Positions 44,547 to 52,725 of a stretch of DNA of 64,000 nt are shown one piece after another. Both the position numbers and the translations under genes were made by a program. How positions within the stretch are numbered: position 1 is the stretch's first letter; every line of letters begins with the position of its first letter. This stretch comes from Thermoanaerobaculia bacterium (lineage in GTDB: Bacteria > Acidobacteriota > Thermoanaerobaculia > Gp7-AA8): positions 101,585-165,584 of the forward strand of contig JADGNY010000002.1 in NCBI GenBank assembly GCA_017883235.1, given 5' to 3'. Under the pieces are notes generated by a model. It was not told the DNA's origin, ran no database searches, and worked only from the letters and a program-made list of their open reading frames with translations.

Positions 44547-45874
44547 GCAGCGTTCTCGTTCCCGATATTCGCCAAGCGTGCGTCGAGCCGCGGCACATCG
44601 ACGGTGAGCCGGAGCGCGTCCGCCGCATCCGCGCGCAGGCGGCGGAGCGCTTTCAGGCCCTCGGCTGGCCGACGACGCGGCTGGAAGAGTGGAAGTACAC
44701 CTCGCTCGTACCGCTGGCGGCCATCGATTGGAAGACCGATGAGCGGCAGCCCGAGGGGCAGGATCCTGCTCTGCCGTTCGGTGACCGGCCTGTCGCAGAA
44801 TTGACGTTCGTCAACGGCCGGTTGCACACGAACCGGTCGGCGCTTGCCAACGAGCATCCCGGAATCCGCATCCTGCCGATTCGTGAAGCGATGGAAACCG
44901 AATCGTTCGGGCAGCACTTCGCTCGCTACGCCGACTACGAACGGCACGCTCTGACCGCGCTCAACACCGCGCTCTGGCAGGACGGCGCCTACGTCGAGAT
45001 CGCGCCGGGAACGGCGGTCGAGGGCTTCATTCACCTTCTCTACGTCGGTGATGGCAACGCCGGGCATCCGGTGATGTCGCATCATCGCAACCTGATCGTG
45101 GCGGGCCGCGGATGCCAGATCACCGTCATCGAATCGTTCTCCGGCAAGGGGACCTACTTCACGAACACGGTCACCGAGATCGTTGCCGGCGACGGCGCCG
45201 TCGTCGATCACTACAAATTCGAGAACGAGTCGATCGAAGCCTTCCACATCGGTACGGTGCAGGTTCATCAGGAGCGCTCGTCGAACGTCACCTCGCGGAC
45301 GATTGCCACCGGCGGTGGGCTCGTACGCAACGAGATCAACGTCGCGCTGACCGGCGAAGGCGCCACTCTTTCGATGGAAGGGCTCTTCGTCCTCTCCGGC
45401 CGCCAGCACGTCGACAACCACACCCTCATCGATCACGTCGCGCCGCATTGCGACAGCCTGGAGCTGTTCAAGGGCATCCTCGACGGGAACGCCCGCGGCA
45501 TCTTCGACGGCAGGATCATCGTCGAGCCGGATGCCGTCAAGACGAGCTCGCGGCAGACCAACCGGAACCTGCTGCTCTCGGAGACCGCGGTCGTCGATTC
45601 GAAGCCGTCGCTGGAGATCCACAACGACGACGTGAAGTGCAACCACGGCTCGACGATCGGCCAGCTCGACGAGGAGGCACTCTTCTATCTCCGCGCCCGC
45701 GGTATCGGCGAGGAAGAGGCGCGCAACCTGCTCGTCTACGCCTTCGCCAGCGAGACCGTCGAGCGGATGAAGATCGACGTCGTGCGCGAGAACGCCGGCC
45801 GGGCCCTATTCAGCAGGATGCCCAGATTGAAGGCAGAAGGCAGAGGGCAGAAGGCAGAAGGAGGGCTTCGATGA
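44543..45874 (+). CDS. sufD: Fe-S cluster assembly protein SufD
   Basis: The 443-residue SufB paralog has the SufD pattern: EPERVRRIRAQAAERFQALG and TTRLEEWKYTSLVPLA near the N-terminus, a beta-helix core with HPVMSHHRNLIVAGRGCQ, LSMEGLFVLSGRQHVDNHTL, and the TNRNLLLSETAVVDSKPSLE segment with HNDDVKCNHGSTIGQLDEEA. It partners SufB and SufC. The last residues (LKAEGRGQKAEGGLR) come from an AGAAGGC simple repeat that has replaced or extended the natural C-terminus. The stop overlaps the sufS ATG. Confidence 0.95.
   Translation: MSSVLVPDIRQACVEPRHIDGEPERVRRIRAQAAERFQALGWPTTRLEEWKYTSLVPLAAIDWKTDERQPEGQDPALPFGDRPVAELTFVNGRLHTNRSALANEHPGIRILPIREAMETESFGQHFARYADYERHALTALNTALWQDGAYVEIAPGTAVEGFIHLLYVGDGNAGHPVMSHHRNLIVAGRGCQITVIESFSGKGTYFTNTVTEIVAGDGAVVDHYKFENESIEAFHIGTVQVHQERSSNVTSRTIATGGGLVRNEINVALTGEGATLSMEGLFVLSGRQHVDNHTLIDHVAPHCDSLELFKGILDGNARGIFDGRIIVEPDAVKTSSRQTNRNLLLSETAVVDSKPSLEIHNDDVKCNHGSTIGQLDEEALFYLRARGIGEEEARNLLVYAFASETVERMKIDVVRENAGRALFSRMPRLKAEGRGQKAEGGLR
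45829..45866. repeat. GGCAGAAGGCAGAGG simple repeat at the sufD/sufS junction
   Basis: Five tandem AAGGCAG or AGGGCAG units are translated as the sufD tail and carry the purine-rich RBS of sufS. Confidence 0.7.
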
Positions 45875-47142
45875 CGACCGCTACCGGGACACTGCCTCGC
45901 TCCGCTTCCCTCATCCAGGATTTCCTGGACGTCGATCGCATCCGCGACGATTTTCCGATCCTCCACCATCCGGTGCGCGGCGGACGGGCGCTCGTCTACC
46001 TCGACAACGCCGCCACGACCCAGAAGCCGCGGCAGGTCATCGACCGCATCGTCCGCTACTACAGCGAAGAGAACTCGAACGTTCACCGCGGCGTCCACTA
46101 CCTCAGCGAGGTGGCGACGGATGCGTACGAGAAGGCCCGCACCACCGTGAAGCGCTTCATCGGCGCCAGCGACGAGAAGGAGATCGTCTTCACACGCGGC
46201 ACGACCGAGGGGATCAATCTCGTCGCGCAGTCATGGGGACGGAAGAACGTCGGTGCCGGTGACGAGATCCTCATCACCGCCATCGAGCATCACTCGAACA
46301 TCGTCCCATGGCAGTTGTTGTGCGAAGAGAAAGGGGCGCGCTTACGTGTGGCCCCGGTGAACGATTCCGGCGAGCTCGTGCTCGAGGAGTTCGCCCGGCT
46401 GCTGACGCCGCGTACGAAGCTGGTCGCCTTCGGCCATGCATCGAACGCCTTGGGAACGATCAACCCCATCCGCAAGATGATCGGCCTGGCCCACGCCGCC
46501 GGCGCGGTGGTGCTGATCGACGGCGCGCAGGGCGTACCGCATCTTCACATTGACGTGCGCGACCTCGATTGCGACTTCTACGCCTTCTCCGGCCACAAGG
46601 TCTACGGTCCCACCGGGACCGGCGTCCTGTACGGCAAGGAAGCGATCCTCGACGCCATGCCTCCGTGGCAGGGCGGCGGCGACATGATCCTCTCCGTCAG
46701 CTTCGAGAAGACGACCTACAACGCTCTCCCCTACAAGTTCGAAGCGGGGACGCCGAACATCGAAGGGGTGGTCGGCCTCGCCGCGGCGCTCGACTACGTC
46801 AGCGCCATCGGCATCGACGCCATCGCCACGCACGAGCAGGACCTGTTGCACTACGCCACGAAGCGCCTGCTCGCGGTTGAAGGCGTGCGCATCATCGGCA
46901 CGGCGGCGGAGAAGGCCAGCGTCATCTCGTTCGTCCTCGAGGGCGTGCACCCGCACGACATCGGAACGATCCTCGATCAGGAAGGGATCGCCATCCGCAC
47001 CGGCCACCACTGTGCGCAGCCGTTGATGATGCGCTTCAACGTGCCGGCAACCGCGCGGGCCTCCTTCGCCATGTACAACACGCGGGAAGAAGCGGACGCG
47101 CTGATCGTAGGATTGCAAAAGGTGATGGAGTTGTTTCGATGA
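45871..47142 (+). CDS. sufS: Cysteine desulfurase SufS
   Basis: The 423-residue fold-type I PLP enzyme matches the SufS/CsdA group. It has YLDNAATTQKPRQVID, SNVHRGVHYLSEVAT, EHHSNIVPW, DGAQGVPH with the PLP-binding Asp, the Schiff-base Lys243 in FSGHKVYGPTG, and the catalytic Cys381 in RTGHHCAQPLM on the short loop typical of SufS. It takes sulfur from cysteine and passes it to SufU. The N-terminal 30 residues are longer than in most homologs. It overlaps sufD, and sufU follows after 92 bp. Confidence 0.96.
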   Translation: MTTATGTLPRSASLIQDFLDVDRIRDDFPILHHPVRGGRALVYLDNAATTQKPRQVIDRIVRYYSEENSNVHRGVHYLSEVATDAYEKARTTVKRFIGASDEKEIVFTRGTTEGINLVAQSWGRKNVGAGDEILITAIEHHSNIVPWQLLCEEKGARLRVAPVNDSGELVLEEFARLLTPRTKLVAFGHASNALGTINPIRKMIGLAHAAGAVVLIDGAQGVPHLHIDVRDLDCDFYAFSGHKVYGPTGTGVLYGKEAILDAMPPWQGGGDMILSVSFEKTTYNALPYKFEAGTPNIEGVVGLAAALDYVSAIGIDAIATHEQDLLHYATKRLLAVEGVRIIGTAAEKASVISFVLEGVHPHDIGTILDQEGIAIRTGHHCAQPLMMRFNVPATARASFAMYNTREEADALIVGLQKVMELFR

Positions 47143-47184
47143 GTCCTTTTGGCACCACGATGCTCTCACCCACAGCGGCGCGAT

Positions 47185-47223
47185 GCCACCGGAGATCCTG
47201 CGGCCGCTTCGCGACCGCAGGAT
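47185..47223. repeat. Short dispersed repeat before sufU
   Basis: CCGGAGATCCTGCGGCCGC and GCGACCGCAGGAT form an inverted pair (GGAGATCCTGCGGCCGC.../...CGACCGCAGGAT), related to the element between sufB and sufC. Confidence 0.6.
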
Positions 47224-47234
47224 AGAGTCAAAAC

Positions 47235-47687
47235 ATGACCGAACAACTTCGTGAGCTCTACCAGCAGGTCATCCTCGACCACAACAGGAACCCCCGCAAC
47301 TTTCACGAGTTGGAGCACGCCACGAAGAAGGTGGACGGCTACAACCCGCTGTGCGGCGACCACTACACGATCTACGTGGAGATCGACGGCAACACCATCA
47401 AAGACATCGGTTTCACCGGCAACGGCTGCGCGATCTCGAAGGCGTCGGCATCAGTCATGAGCGCGACGCTCAAAGGGTCAACGATAGCTGAGGCGCGCCA
47501 GCTCTTCGACGTCTTCCACAAGCTCGTCACCGGCGAGCCCGGCAGCCTCAGCACGGCAGAACTGGGACGTCTGGCCGCGTTCTCCGGAGTCTCCGAGTTT
47601 CCGGCGCGTGTAAAGTGCGCCTCGCTGCCGTGGCATACGTTGAACAGCGCCATCGAGGGCGATAAGGAAACGGTGTCAACAGAGTGA
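47235..47687 (+). CDS. sufU: SufU sulfur-transfer protein
   Basis: The 150-residue IscU-like protein has the SufU features: LYQQVILDHNRNPRNFHELE, Cys40 in NPLCGDHY with the adjacent Asp, Cys65 in TGNGCAISKASASVM, the about 20-residue insertion between the second and third Cys that distinguishes SufU from IscU, and Cys128 in RVKCASLPW. It binds zinc and accepts sulfur from SufS in Gram-positive-type SUF systems. It is followed by sufT after 47 bp. Confidence 0.95.
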   Translation: MTEQLRELYQQVILDHNRNPRNFHELEHATKKVDGYNPLCGDHYTIYVEIDGNTIKDIGFTGNGCAISKASASVMSATLKGSTIAEARQLFDVFHKLVTGEPGSLSTAELGRLAAFSGVSEFPARVKCASLPWHTLNSAIEGDKETVSTE

Positions 47688-47734
47688 CGCCGGTCAGCGA
47701 ATCAGGCCGAGAGACGTAGGGACAACCGAACGAT

Positions 47735-48289
47735 ATGAACATGCGCGAAGAAGTGACCCTGACCCGAAACGCCGAGGCGGTGATGATTCCGAGCGGGGAG
47801 AAAGTCCTCGTCCCCGAGGGCGCCCGCGCCACGATCACGCAATCGCTTGGCGGCTCGTACACGCTCATCACCGAACGCGGACTGATGGTCCGCATCTCCG
47901 GCCGCGAGGCCGAGGCCATCGGCAAGCCGTTGGAGAACGCCCCTGATCTCGCCCCCGGCGAGGCCATCGTCCCCGAGAAGCTGGAAGAGATGGTGTGGGA
48001 CCAGCTCAAAACCTGCTACGACCCGGAGATCCCGGTGAACATCGTCGACCTCGGCCTGGTCTACCTCTGCGAGCTCGAAGACGCCGACGGTGCGAAGAAC
48101 GTCAAGATCAAGATGACCCTCACCGCCCCCGGCTGCGGCATGGGTCCGGTGCTCGCCTCGGATGTGAAATTGAAAGTCGAATCACTCCCGGGCGTGAAGG
48201 AAGCCGAAGTCGAAGTCGTCTTCGACCCGGTCTGGGATCGCAGCATGATGTCCGAGGCGGCGAAGTTGCAGCTGGGGATGTATTACTGA
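47735..48289 (+). CDS. sufT: Fe-S assembly factor SufT
   Basis: The 184-residue protein has an N-terminal beta domain (about residues 1-80) followed by a DUF59/MIP18-like domain. The latter shows WDQLKTCYDPEIPVNIVDLG and the MTLTAPGCGMGPVLASDV motif with the conserved Cys. This two-part layout matches the putative Fe-S assembly protein SufT. Members take part in Fe-S cluster carriage and maturation of targets such as lipoate enzymes. It closes the operon; an inverted repeat follows. Confidence 0.93.
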   Translation: MNMREEVTLTRNAEAVMIPSGEKVLVPEGARATITQSLGGSYTLITERGLMVRISGREAEAIGKPLENAPDLAPGEAIVPEKLEEMVWDQLKTCYDPEIPVNIVDLGLVYLCELEDADGAKNVKIKMTLTAPGCGMGPVLASDVKLKVESLPGVKEAEVEVVFDPVWDRSMMSEAAKLQLGMYY

Positions 48290-48290
48290 C

Positions 48291-48482
48291 TGCGCTTCGC
48301 GCGTTGTCTGCGGCTTCGCCGCGTTGTCGGTTGTCTGCGCGCCGCGCGTGGTCAGTTGTCGGGATTTGCGTACTAACGCCTCGTTGTCTTCACGCAGCTT
48401 TTGAATCCCTGACCACGCGCGCCGCAGCGCAGACAACCGACAACGCGGCAAAGCCGCAGACAACGCGCGCGCAGCGCGCAGT
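48291..48482. repeat. Dispersed inverted repeat, GTTGTCTGCGGCTTCGCCGCG family (copies 1 and 2)
   Basis: A forward copy (48298-48357) with GCGTTGTCTGCGGCTTCGCC and an inverted copy (about 48408-48480) with GGCAAAGCCGCAGACAACGC flank a short unique core. It lies between sufT and the convergent small gene at 48483. Confidence 0.85.
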
Positions 48483-48656
48483 TCACAGATGCGGTGTGAT
48501 ATCGGCGTAGCGCGCAAAGGAGCCGAGCGATCTCGTTCTTCCGCCGGCCGCGTCCGCAAGGCCGCGGCGGACTGAGGCGAGTGCTTTGGGGTTGCGATAC
48601 AGCCATGCCTCGGACGCGGGAACCGAGACCGAGACCTCTTTCGCTTGTTTCTTCAT
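48483..48656 (-). CDS. Small antitoxin-like protein, 57 aa, orphan
   Basis: A 57-residue frame begins MKKQAKEVSVSVPASEAWLY and continues RNPKALASVRRGLADAAGGR and LGSFARYAD. The block NPKALASVRRGL...A..G....LGSFARYAD is the typical C-terminal arm of many type II antitoxins that normally precede a RelE/ParE toxin. No toxin gene follows: downstream on this strand are dispersed repeats up to sufT. It may be a remnant of a toxin-antitoxin pair or a solitary regulator. It lies between two clusters of the GTTGTCTGCGG repeat family. No clear RBS, so expression is uncertain. Confidence 0.6.
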   Translation of the reverse strand: MKKQAKEVSVSVPASEAWLYRNPKALASVRRGLADAAGGRTRSLGSFARYADITPHL

Positions 48657-48757
48657 GGCCGATCGTCACTTTGCTCTTCGTGGGCAGAGAGGTCAAGTGG
48701 GTAATGCCCCTCTTCGCATTGTGTCCGCCCTGACCAACGCTCGCCGCCGGATTGATA

Positions 48758-48832
48758 ACTGACCACGTGCGCCGCAGCGCGCAGACAACCGACAACGCGG
48801 CAAAGCCGCAGACAACGCGCGCGCAGCGCGCG
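48758..48832. repeat. Dispersed repeat, GTTGTCTGCGG family (copy 3, inverted)
   Basis: CTGACCACGTGCGCCGCAGC followed by CAGACAACCGACAACGCGGC matches the inverted copy at 48408. Its last bases run directly into the ruvB promoter. Confidence 0.85.
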
Positions 48833-48833
48833 G

Positions 48834-48839
48834 TAAACT
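48834..48839 (+). promoter_or_regulatory. -10-like box of ruvB at the edge of a repeat
   Basis: TAAACT lies 7 nt before the ruvB ATG, directly next to the repeat end. Confidence 0.45.
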
Positions 48840-48846
48840 GCGCGCA

Positions 48847-49872
48847 ATGGACGACCGCCTCCTCTCCGCCATACCGGTCGAAGACGACGCGACGGTCGAG
48901 CTGTCGCTGCGGCCGCAGCGTCTGCGCGAGTACATCGGGCAGAAGAAGGTCAAAGACAACCTGCATATCTCCATCGCTGCCGCGAAGAAGCGGCGCGAGA
49001 CGCTCGATCACGTCCTTCTCTTCGGACCCCCTGGACTCGGCAAAACGACGCTGGCACACATCATCGCCAACGAGATGGATGCGGCCATGCGCTCGACCTC
49101 CGGACCGGCTTTGGAGAAAACGGGCGACCTCGTATCCCTGCTCACCAATCTTCAGCCAGGCGACACGCTCTTCATTGACGAGATCCACCGCCTTCCTGCG
49201 CCGGTCGAAGAAGTCCTCTACTCGGCGATGGAGGATTTCTTCATCGACATCGTGATCGGCCAGGGGCCGGCGGCCAGGACGTTGAAAGTCGAGCTGCCGC
49301 ATTTCAACCTCATCGGCGCCACCACCCGCGCCGGTCTCCTCAGCGCGCCGCTGCGGGCGCGGTTCGGGATCGTGCACCGCCTCGATTTCTACGACGTCGA
49401 ATCTCTCGAGATCATCGTCCGCCGTTCCTCCGACATCCTCGGCATCGAGGTGACTGCCGACGGCTCCCACGAGATCGCCCGCCGTTCGCGCGGTACGCCA
49501 CGAATCGCCAACCGCCTCCTGCGCCGCGTACGTGACTTCGCCGAGGTCAAGAGGGAGGGGAAGATCGACGTCGCCATCGCCCACGATGCGCTGGTCATGC
49601 TCGAAGTCGACGAATTCGGCCTCGACGAGATCGACCGCAAGCTGCTGACCACCATCATCGAACGCTTCAGCGGCGGGCCGGTGGGCGTCGGCGCGCTCGC
49701 GTCTTCGATCGCAGAAGACCGCGGAACGATCGAAGACCTCTACGAGCCGTATCTCATCCAGATCGGTTTCCTGCTGCGGACGCCGCGCGGCCGCGTGGCC
49801 AGCAAGCTGGCCTACGACCACCTCGGATACGCGATGGGGGCGACGCGAAGACAGACGGACCTGTTCTCGTAA
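48847..49872 (+). CDS. ruvB: Holliday junction branch migration helicase RuvB
   Basis: The 341-residue AAA+ protein has [19 protein letters not shown], Walker [13 protein letters not shown] (about residues 60-71), Walker [16 protein letters not shown], sensor 1 [19 protein letters not shown], the arginine finger region [16 protein letters not shown], and the C-terminal winged helix with [18 protein letters not shown] and RTPRGRVA. It is the hexameric motor that migrates Holliday junctions with RuvA, which is not in the window. It stands alone. Confidence 0.96.
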   Translation: MDDRLLSAIPVEDDATVELSLRPQRLREYIGQKKVKDNLHISIAAAKKRRETLDHVLLFGPPGLGKTTLAHIIANEMDAAMRSTSGPALEKTGDLVSLLTNLQPGDTLFIDEIHRLPAPVEEVLYSAMEDFFIDIVIGQGPAARTLKVELPHFNLIGATTRAGLLSAPLRARFGIVHRLDFYDVESLEIIVRRSSDILGIEVTADGSHEIARRSRGTPRIANRLLRRVRDFAEVKREGKIDVAIAHDALVMLEVDEFGLDEIDRKLLTTIIERFSGGPVGVGALASSIAEDRGTIEDLYEPYLIQIGFLLRTPRGRVASKLAYDHLGYAMGATRRQTDLFS

Positions 49873-49901
49873 GCATAGATGTAGAGCCAATGCGAGACCG
49901 A

Positions 49902-50008
49902 TGTGGCACAGACACTCTTGTCTGTGCCCCGGCCGGAGCCGCCCCCTGATGGTTTGCAATCCTCAGTCATGGCGAGAGCCGGCACAGACAAGAGTGTCTG
50001 TGCCACAT
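49902..50008. repeat. Dispersed inverted repeat, TGTGGCACAGACACTC family
   Basis: TGTGGCACAGACACTCTTGT on the left and GACAAGAGTGTCTGTGCCAC on the right are perfect inverse arms separated by about 55 bp. The same family occurs three times at 19733-20110. Confidence 0.9.
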
Positions 50009-50085
50009 CGGTCCCTGGTTCGCGGCGGCAGGCACGGCGGACTCGTATCAAGAGTGCGAGCGACAACTACGAATTGCCCCCCGCG

Positions 50086-50091
50086 TAGAAT
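50086..50091 (+). promoter_or_regulatory. -10 box, leaderless start at 50102
   Basis: TAGAAT lies 10 nt before the ATG at 50102. Confidence 0.5.
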
Positions 50092-50101
50092 GTGCTATCC
50101 C

Positions 50102-52588
50102 ATGCGACCTCTCCTCACCTCCATCGCCCTCCTCGTTGCTGCGTCGCTTTCTCCCCAGCCGGCCCTCGCCCAGTTCGTGCAGCATGCGGCGAAGCTGGTG
50201 GGGACGGGCGCGCAGGAAACGGCGCAACAGGGGATTGCGGTGGCTGTCTCCGCTGACGGCAACACCGCCATCGTCGGAGGGGTCTACAGCAACAGGAGCG
50301 CCGGCGCCGCGTGGATCTGGACGAAGAACGGCGGCCTCTGGACGCAGCAGGCGGGCCCACTGATCGGCTCGGATTCGGGGCCGACGAGCCACCAGGGGGC
50401 TTCGGTGGCCATTTCCGCCGACGGCAACACAGCCATCGTCGGAGGGAACACCGACGGCAGCGGCGTCGGTGCCGCGTGGATCTGGATCAGGAGCGGAGGG
50501 GTGTGGACCCAGCAGGGGCCGAAGCTGGTCGGGTCGGACACCGTGGGAAGATCAGGGCAGGGCTTTTCCGTGGCTCTCTCCGCGGACGGCGACACCGCCA
50601 TCGTCGGAGCGCCGGGCGACAACCAGTCTGTCGGCGCTGCCTGGGTCTGGACAAGAAGCGTAGGAGTCTGGTTCCAGCAGGGACCGAAACTTCTGATACC
50701 GGCCCTCGCGATTTTCACTCAATTCGGCTATTCCGTCTGCCTTTCGCCGGACGGCAACACGGCCGTCATCGGAGGGATCAACGACGACAAAGGGATCGGC
50801 GCTGCCTGGGTCTGGACCCGGAACGGAGAGAGCTGGAGCGTGCAGGGCTCCAAGCTCGTCGGTTCCGGCTTCGTCAACAGCCCGACTATCCGGACCGTTC
50901 ATCAAGGTTCCTCGGTGGCGCTTTCGGCCGACGGCAACACGATCGTCGTGGGGGGTGCCAACGACAACTTCGGTGCGGGTGCAATCTGGATATGGACGAA
51001 GAGCTCCTCGGGCTGGACGCAGCAGGGAGAGAAGCTGGCCGGCGCGGTCGCCCCGGATGCGCTCGCGTATCAGGGCACGTCAGTCGCCGTCTCCGGCGAT
51101 GGCAACATTGTCGTCGCCGGCGGGAACTTCGACCTGGATCAGGCTGGCGCGGCCTGGGTGTGGGTCAGGAGCGTGGGTGTCTGGAGCCAGCTGTCCACCA
51201 AACTGCTCGGCGCGGGCGTCGATGGACCGAAGGCGCAACAAGGCGCTTCCGTCTCCATCTCGGCGGATGGGAACACGGCCATCATCGGAGGTCCCCTCGA
51301 CAATAGTCAGGTCGGAGCGGCCTGGGTCTGGAACAGAAGCGGGAGCGCCTGGACGCAACCGCAACCGAAGCTGATCAGCTCGGGAGCCCTGGGACATGCG
51401 TCGCAGGGAGGAGCGGTCGCTCTCTCCTCGGACGGCAATACCGCCATCGTCGGAGGAGCCAACGACAATCCCCGCGGGGCTGCCTGGATATGGACGAGGA
51501 GCGCGGGAGTCTGGAGCCAGCAGGCCAAGCTGATCGGGTCAGGATCCGTCTTAGGAAACGTCGGAACTGCTGTGAGGCAGGGGTTTTCCGTGGCCCTCTC
51601 CGCCGATGGCAATACGGCCATCGTCGGCGCTCCCCTCGACAACACTTACGATGGGGCGGCGTGGGTCTGGACACGCGCCGAAGGAGTCTGGACGCAACAG
51701 GGGCCGAAGCTGGTCGGGTCGGGGGCGAGCTCGGGCTCGCAACAAGGGACGGCCGTTGCGCTTTCCGCGGACGGCAATACGGCCATCGTCGGAGGGGCCG
51801 GCGACCAGCTCGTCTTCAATGGCAGGAGCTACGATGGTTACGGCGCGGCGTGGGTCTGGACCAGGAACGGAGGGGTCTGGACGCAGCAAGGACCAAAGCT
51901 GGCCGGCCTGGACGTGTCGTTCGGCATTTCCTTTTTCAATATTCCTGTACAGCAAGGCTGCTCGGTCTCCCTCTCCGCGGACGGCAATACGGCCATCGTC
52001 GGAGGTTACGGCGATAACGGCGTCAACGGAGCCCGCGGGGCCGCCTGGGTCTTCGTCAGAAACGGGGGGGTCTGGACCCAGCAGGCCGCCAAGCTGACCC
52101 GCGCGGGCGCCGATAACTTCGGGATTTCCGTGGCCCTCTCCGCCGACGGCAACACGGCCATCATCGGTGAGGAATACGATCATGCCTCCGGATCCGCCTG
52201 GATATGGACTAGAAGCGGAAGTGTCTGGACGCAGCAACCCACCAGGCTGTCCGGTTCAGACGCCGCAGGCGACGCCACCAACATCCATCAGGGCTATTCG
52301 GTCGCGATTTCCGCGGACGGACACACCGCCATCGTCGGAGGCTACGGCGACAACCAGAACGCCGGTGCCGCCTGGATCTGGAGGCGGAGCGGGGGCGCAT
52401 GGACGCAACTGTCGGCCAAACTGGTTGGGTCGGACGCCGTGGGCTCGAGTGTCTATCAAGGCGTCTCCGTCGCCCTCTCCGGCGATGGCCAGACAGCGAT
52501 CGTCGGTGGCCTCGGAGACAACAGCTCGGTCGGTGCCGCGTGGGTCTTCGATAACGTTGTCCAGCGGCGGCGCGTAGTAAAGCGGTGA
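50102..52588 (+). CDS. Secreted FG-GAP/beta-propeller-like repeat protein
   Basis: The 828-residue product has a signal peptide (MRPLLTSIALLVAASLSPQP, cleaved after ALA) and then thirteen or so repeats of about 55-62 residues. The consensus is QQG.SVALSADGNTAIVGG...DN...GAAWVWTR..GVWTQQGPKL. The ADGNTAIVGG loop resembles the calcium-binding FG-GAP repeats of integrins, so one or two beta propellers are likely. Repeats are very similar at protein and DNA level, implying recent expansion. An in-frame ATG at 50090 overlaps the -10 box, so 50102 is used. Surface or extracellular location is likely; ligand unknown. Confidence 0.85.
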   Translation: MRPLLTSIALLVAASLSPQPALAQFVQHAAKLVGTGAQETAQQGIAVAVSADGNTAIVGGVYSNRSAGAAWIWTKNGGLWTQQAGPLIGSDSGPTSHQGASVAISADGNTAIVGGNTDGSGVGAAWIWIRSGGVWTQQGPKLVGSDTVGRSGQGFSVALSADGDTAIVGAPGDNQSVGAAWVWTRSVGVWFQQGPKLLIPALAIFTQFGYSVCLSPDGNTAVIGGINDDKGIGAAWVWTRNGESWSVQGSKLVGSGFVNSPTIRTVHQGSSVALSADGNTIVVGGANDNFGAGAIWIWTKSSSGWTQQGEKLAGAVAPDALAYQGTSVAVSGDGNIVVAGGNFDLDQAGAAWVWVRSVGVWSQLSTKLLGAGVDGPKAQQGASVSISADGNTAIIGGPLDNSQVGAAWVWNRSGSAWTQPQPKLISSGALGHASQGGAVALSSDGNTAIVGGANDNPRGAAWIWTRSAGVWSQQAKLIGSGSVLGNVGTAVRQGFSVALSADGNTAIVGAPLDNTYDGAAWVWTRAEGVWTQQGPKLVGSGASSGSQQGTAVALSADGNTAIVGGAGDQLVFNGRSYDGYGAAWVWTRNGGVWTQQGPKLAGLDVSFGISFFNIPVQQGCSVSLSADGNTAIVGGYGDNGVNGARGAAWVFVRNGGVWTQQAAKLTRAGADNFGISVALSADGNTAIIGEEYDHASGSAWIWTRSGSVWTQQPTRLSGSDAAGDATNIHQGYSVAISADGHTAIVGGYGDNQNAGAAWIWRRSGGAWTQLSAKLVGSDAVGSSVYQGVSVALSGDGQTAIVGGLGDNSSVGAAWVFDNVVQRRRVVKR

Positions 52589-52589
52589 T

Positions 52590-52725
52590 CGCGGTTGCGC
52601 GGTCTCGGGGTTGCGGGGTCTCGCGGTGGCGGAGTGGCCAGGTTGCCGAGTTGCCAGCATCCCGCGCGGCCGCGAGACCCAGCAACCCAGCAACCCAGCA
52701 ACCCAGCAACCCAGCAACCCCAAAA
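52590..52725. repeat. Dispersed inverted repeat, GCGGTTGCG/AACCCAGC family (copy 3)
   Basis: GCGGTTGCGCGGTCTCGGGG on the left is inverse to the CCGCGAGACC region, and five AACCCAGC units follow. It fills the gap between convergent genes exactly, as copies 1 and 2 do. Confidence 0.85.

Noticed and set aside
48373..49959. Long minus-strand frame opposite ruvB
   Set aside because: It is a shadow of ruvB; the real plus-strand protein has every RuvB motif.
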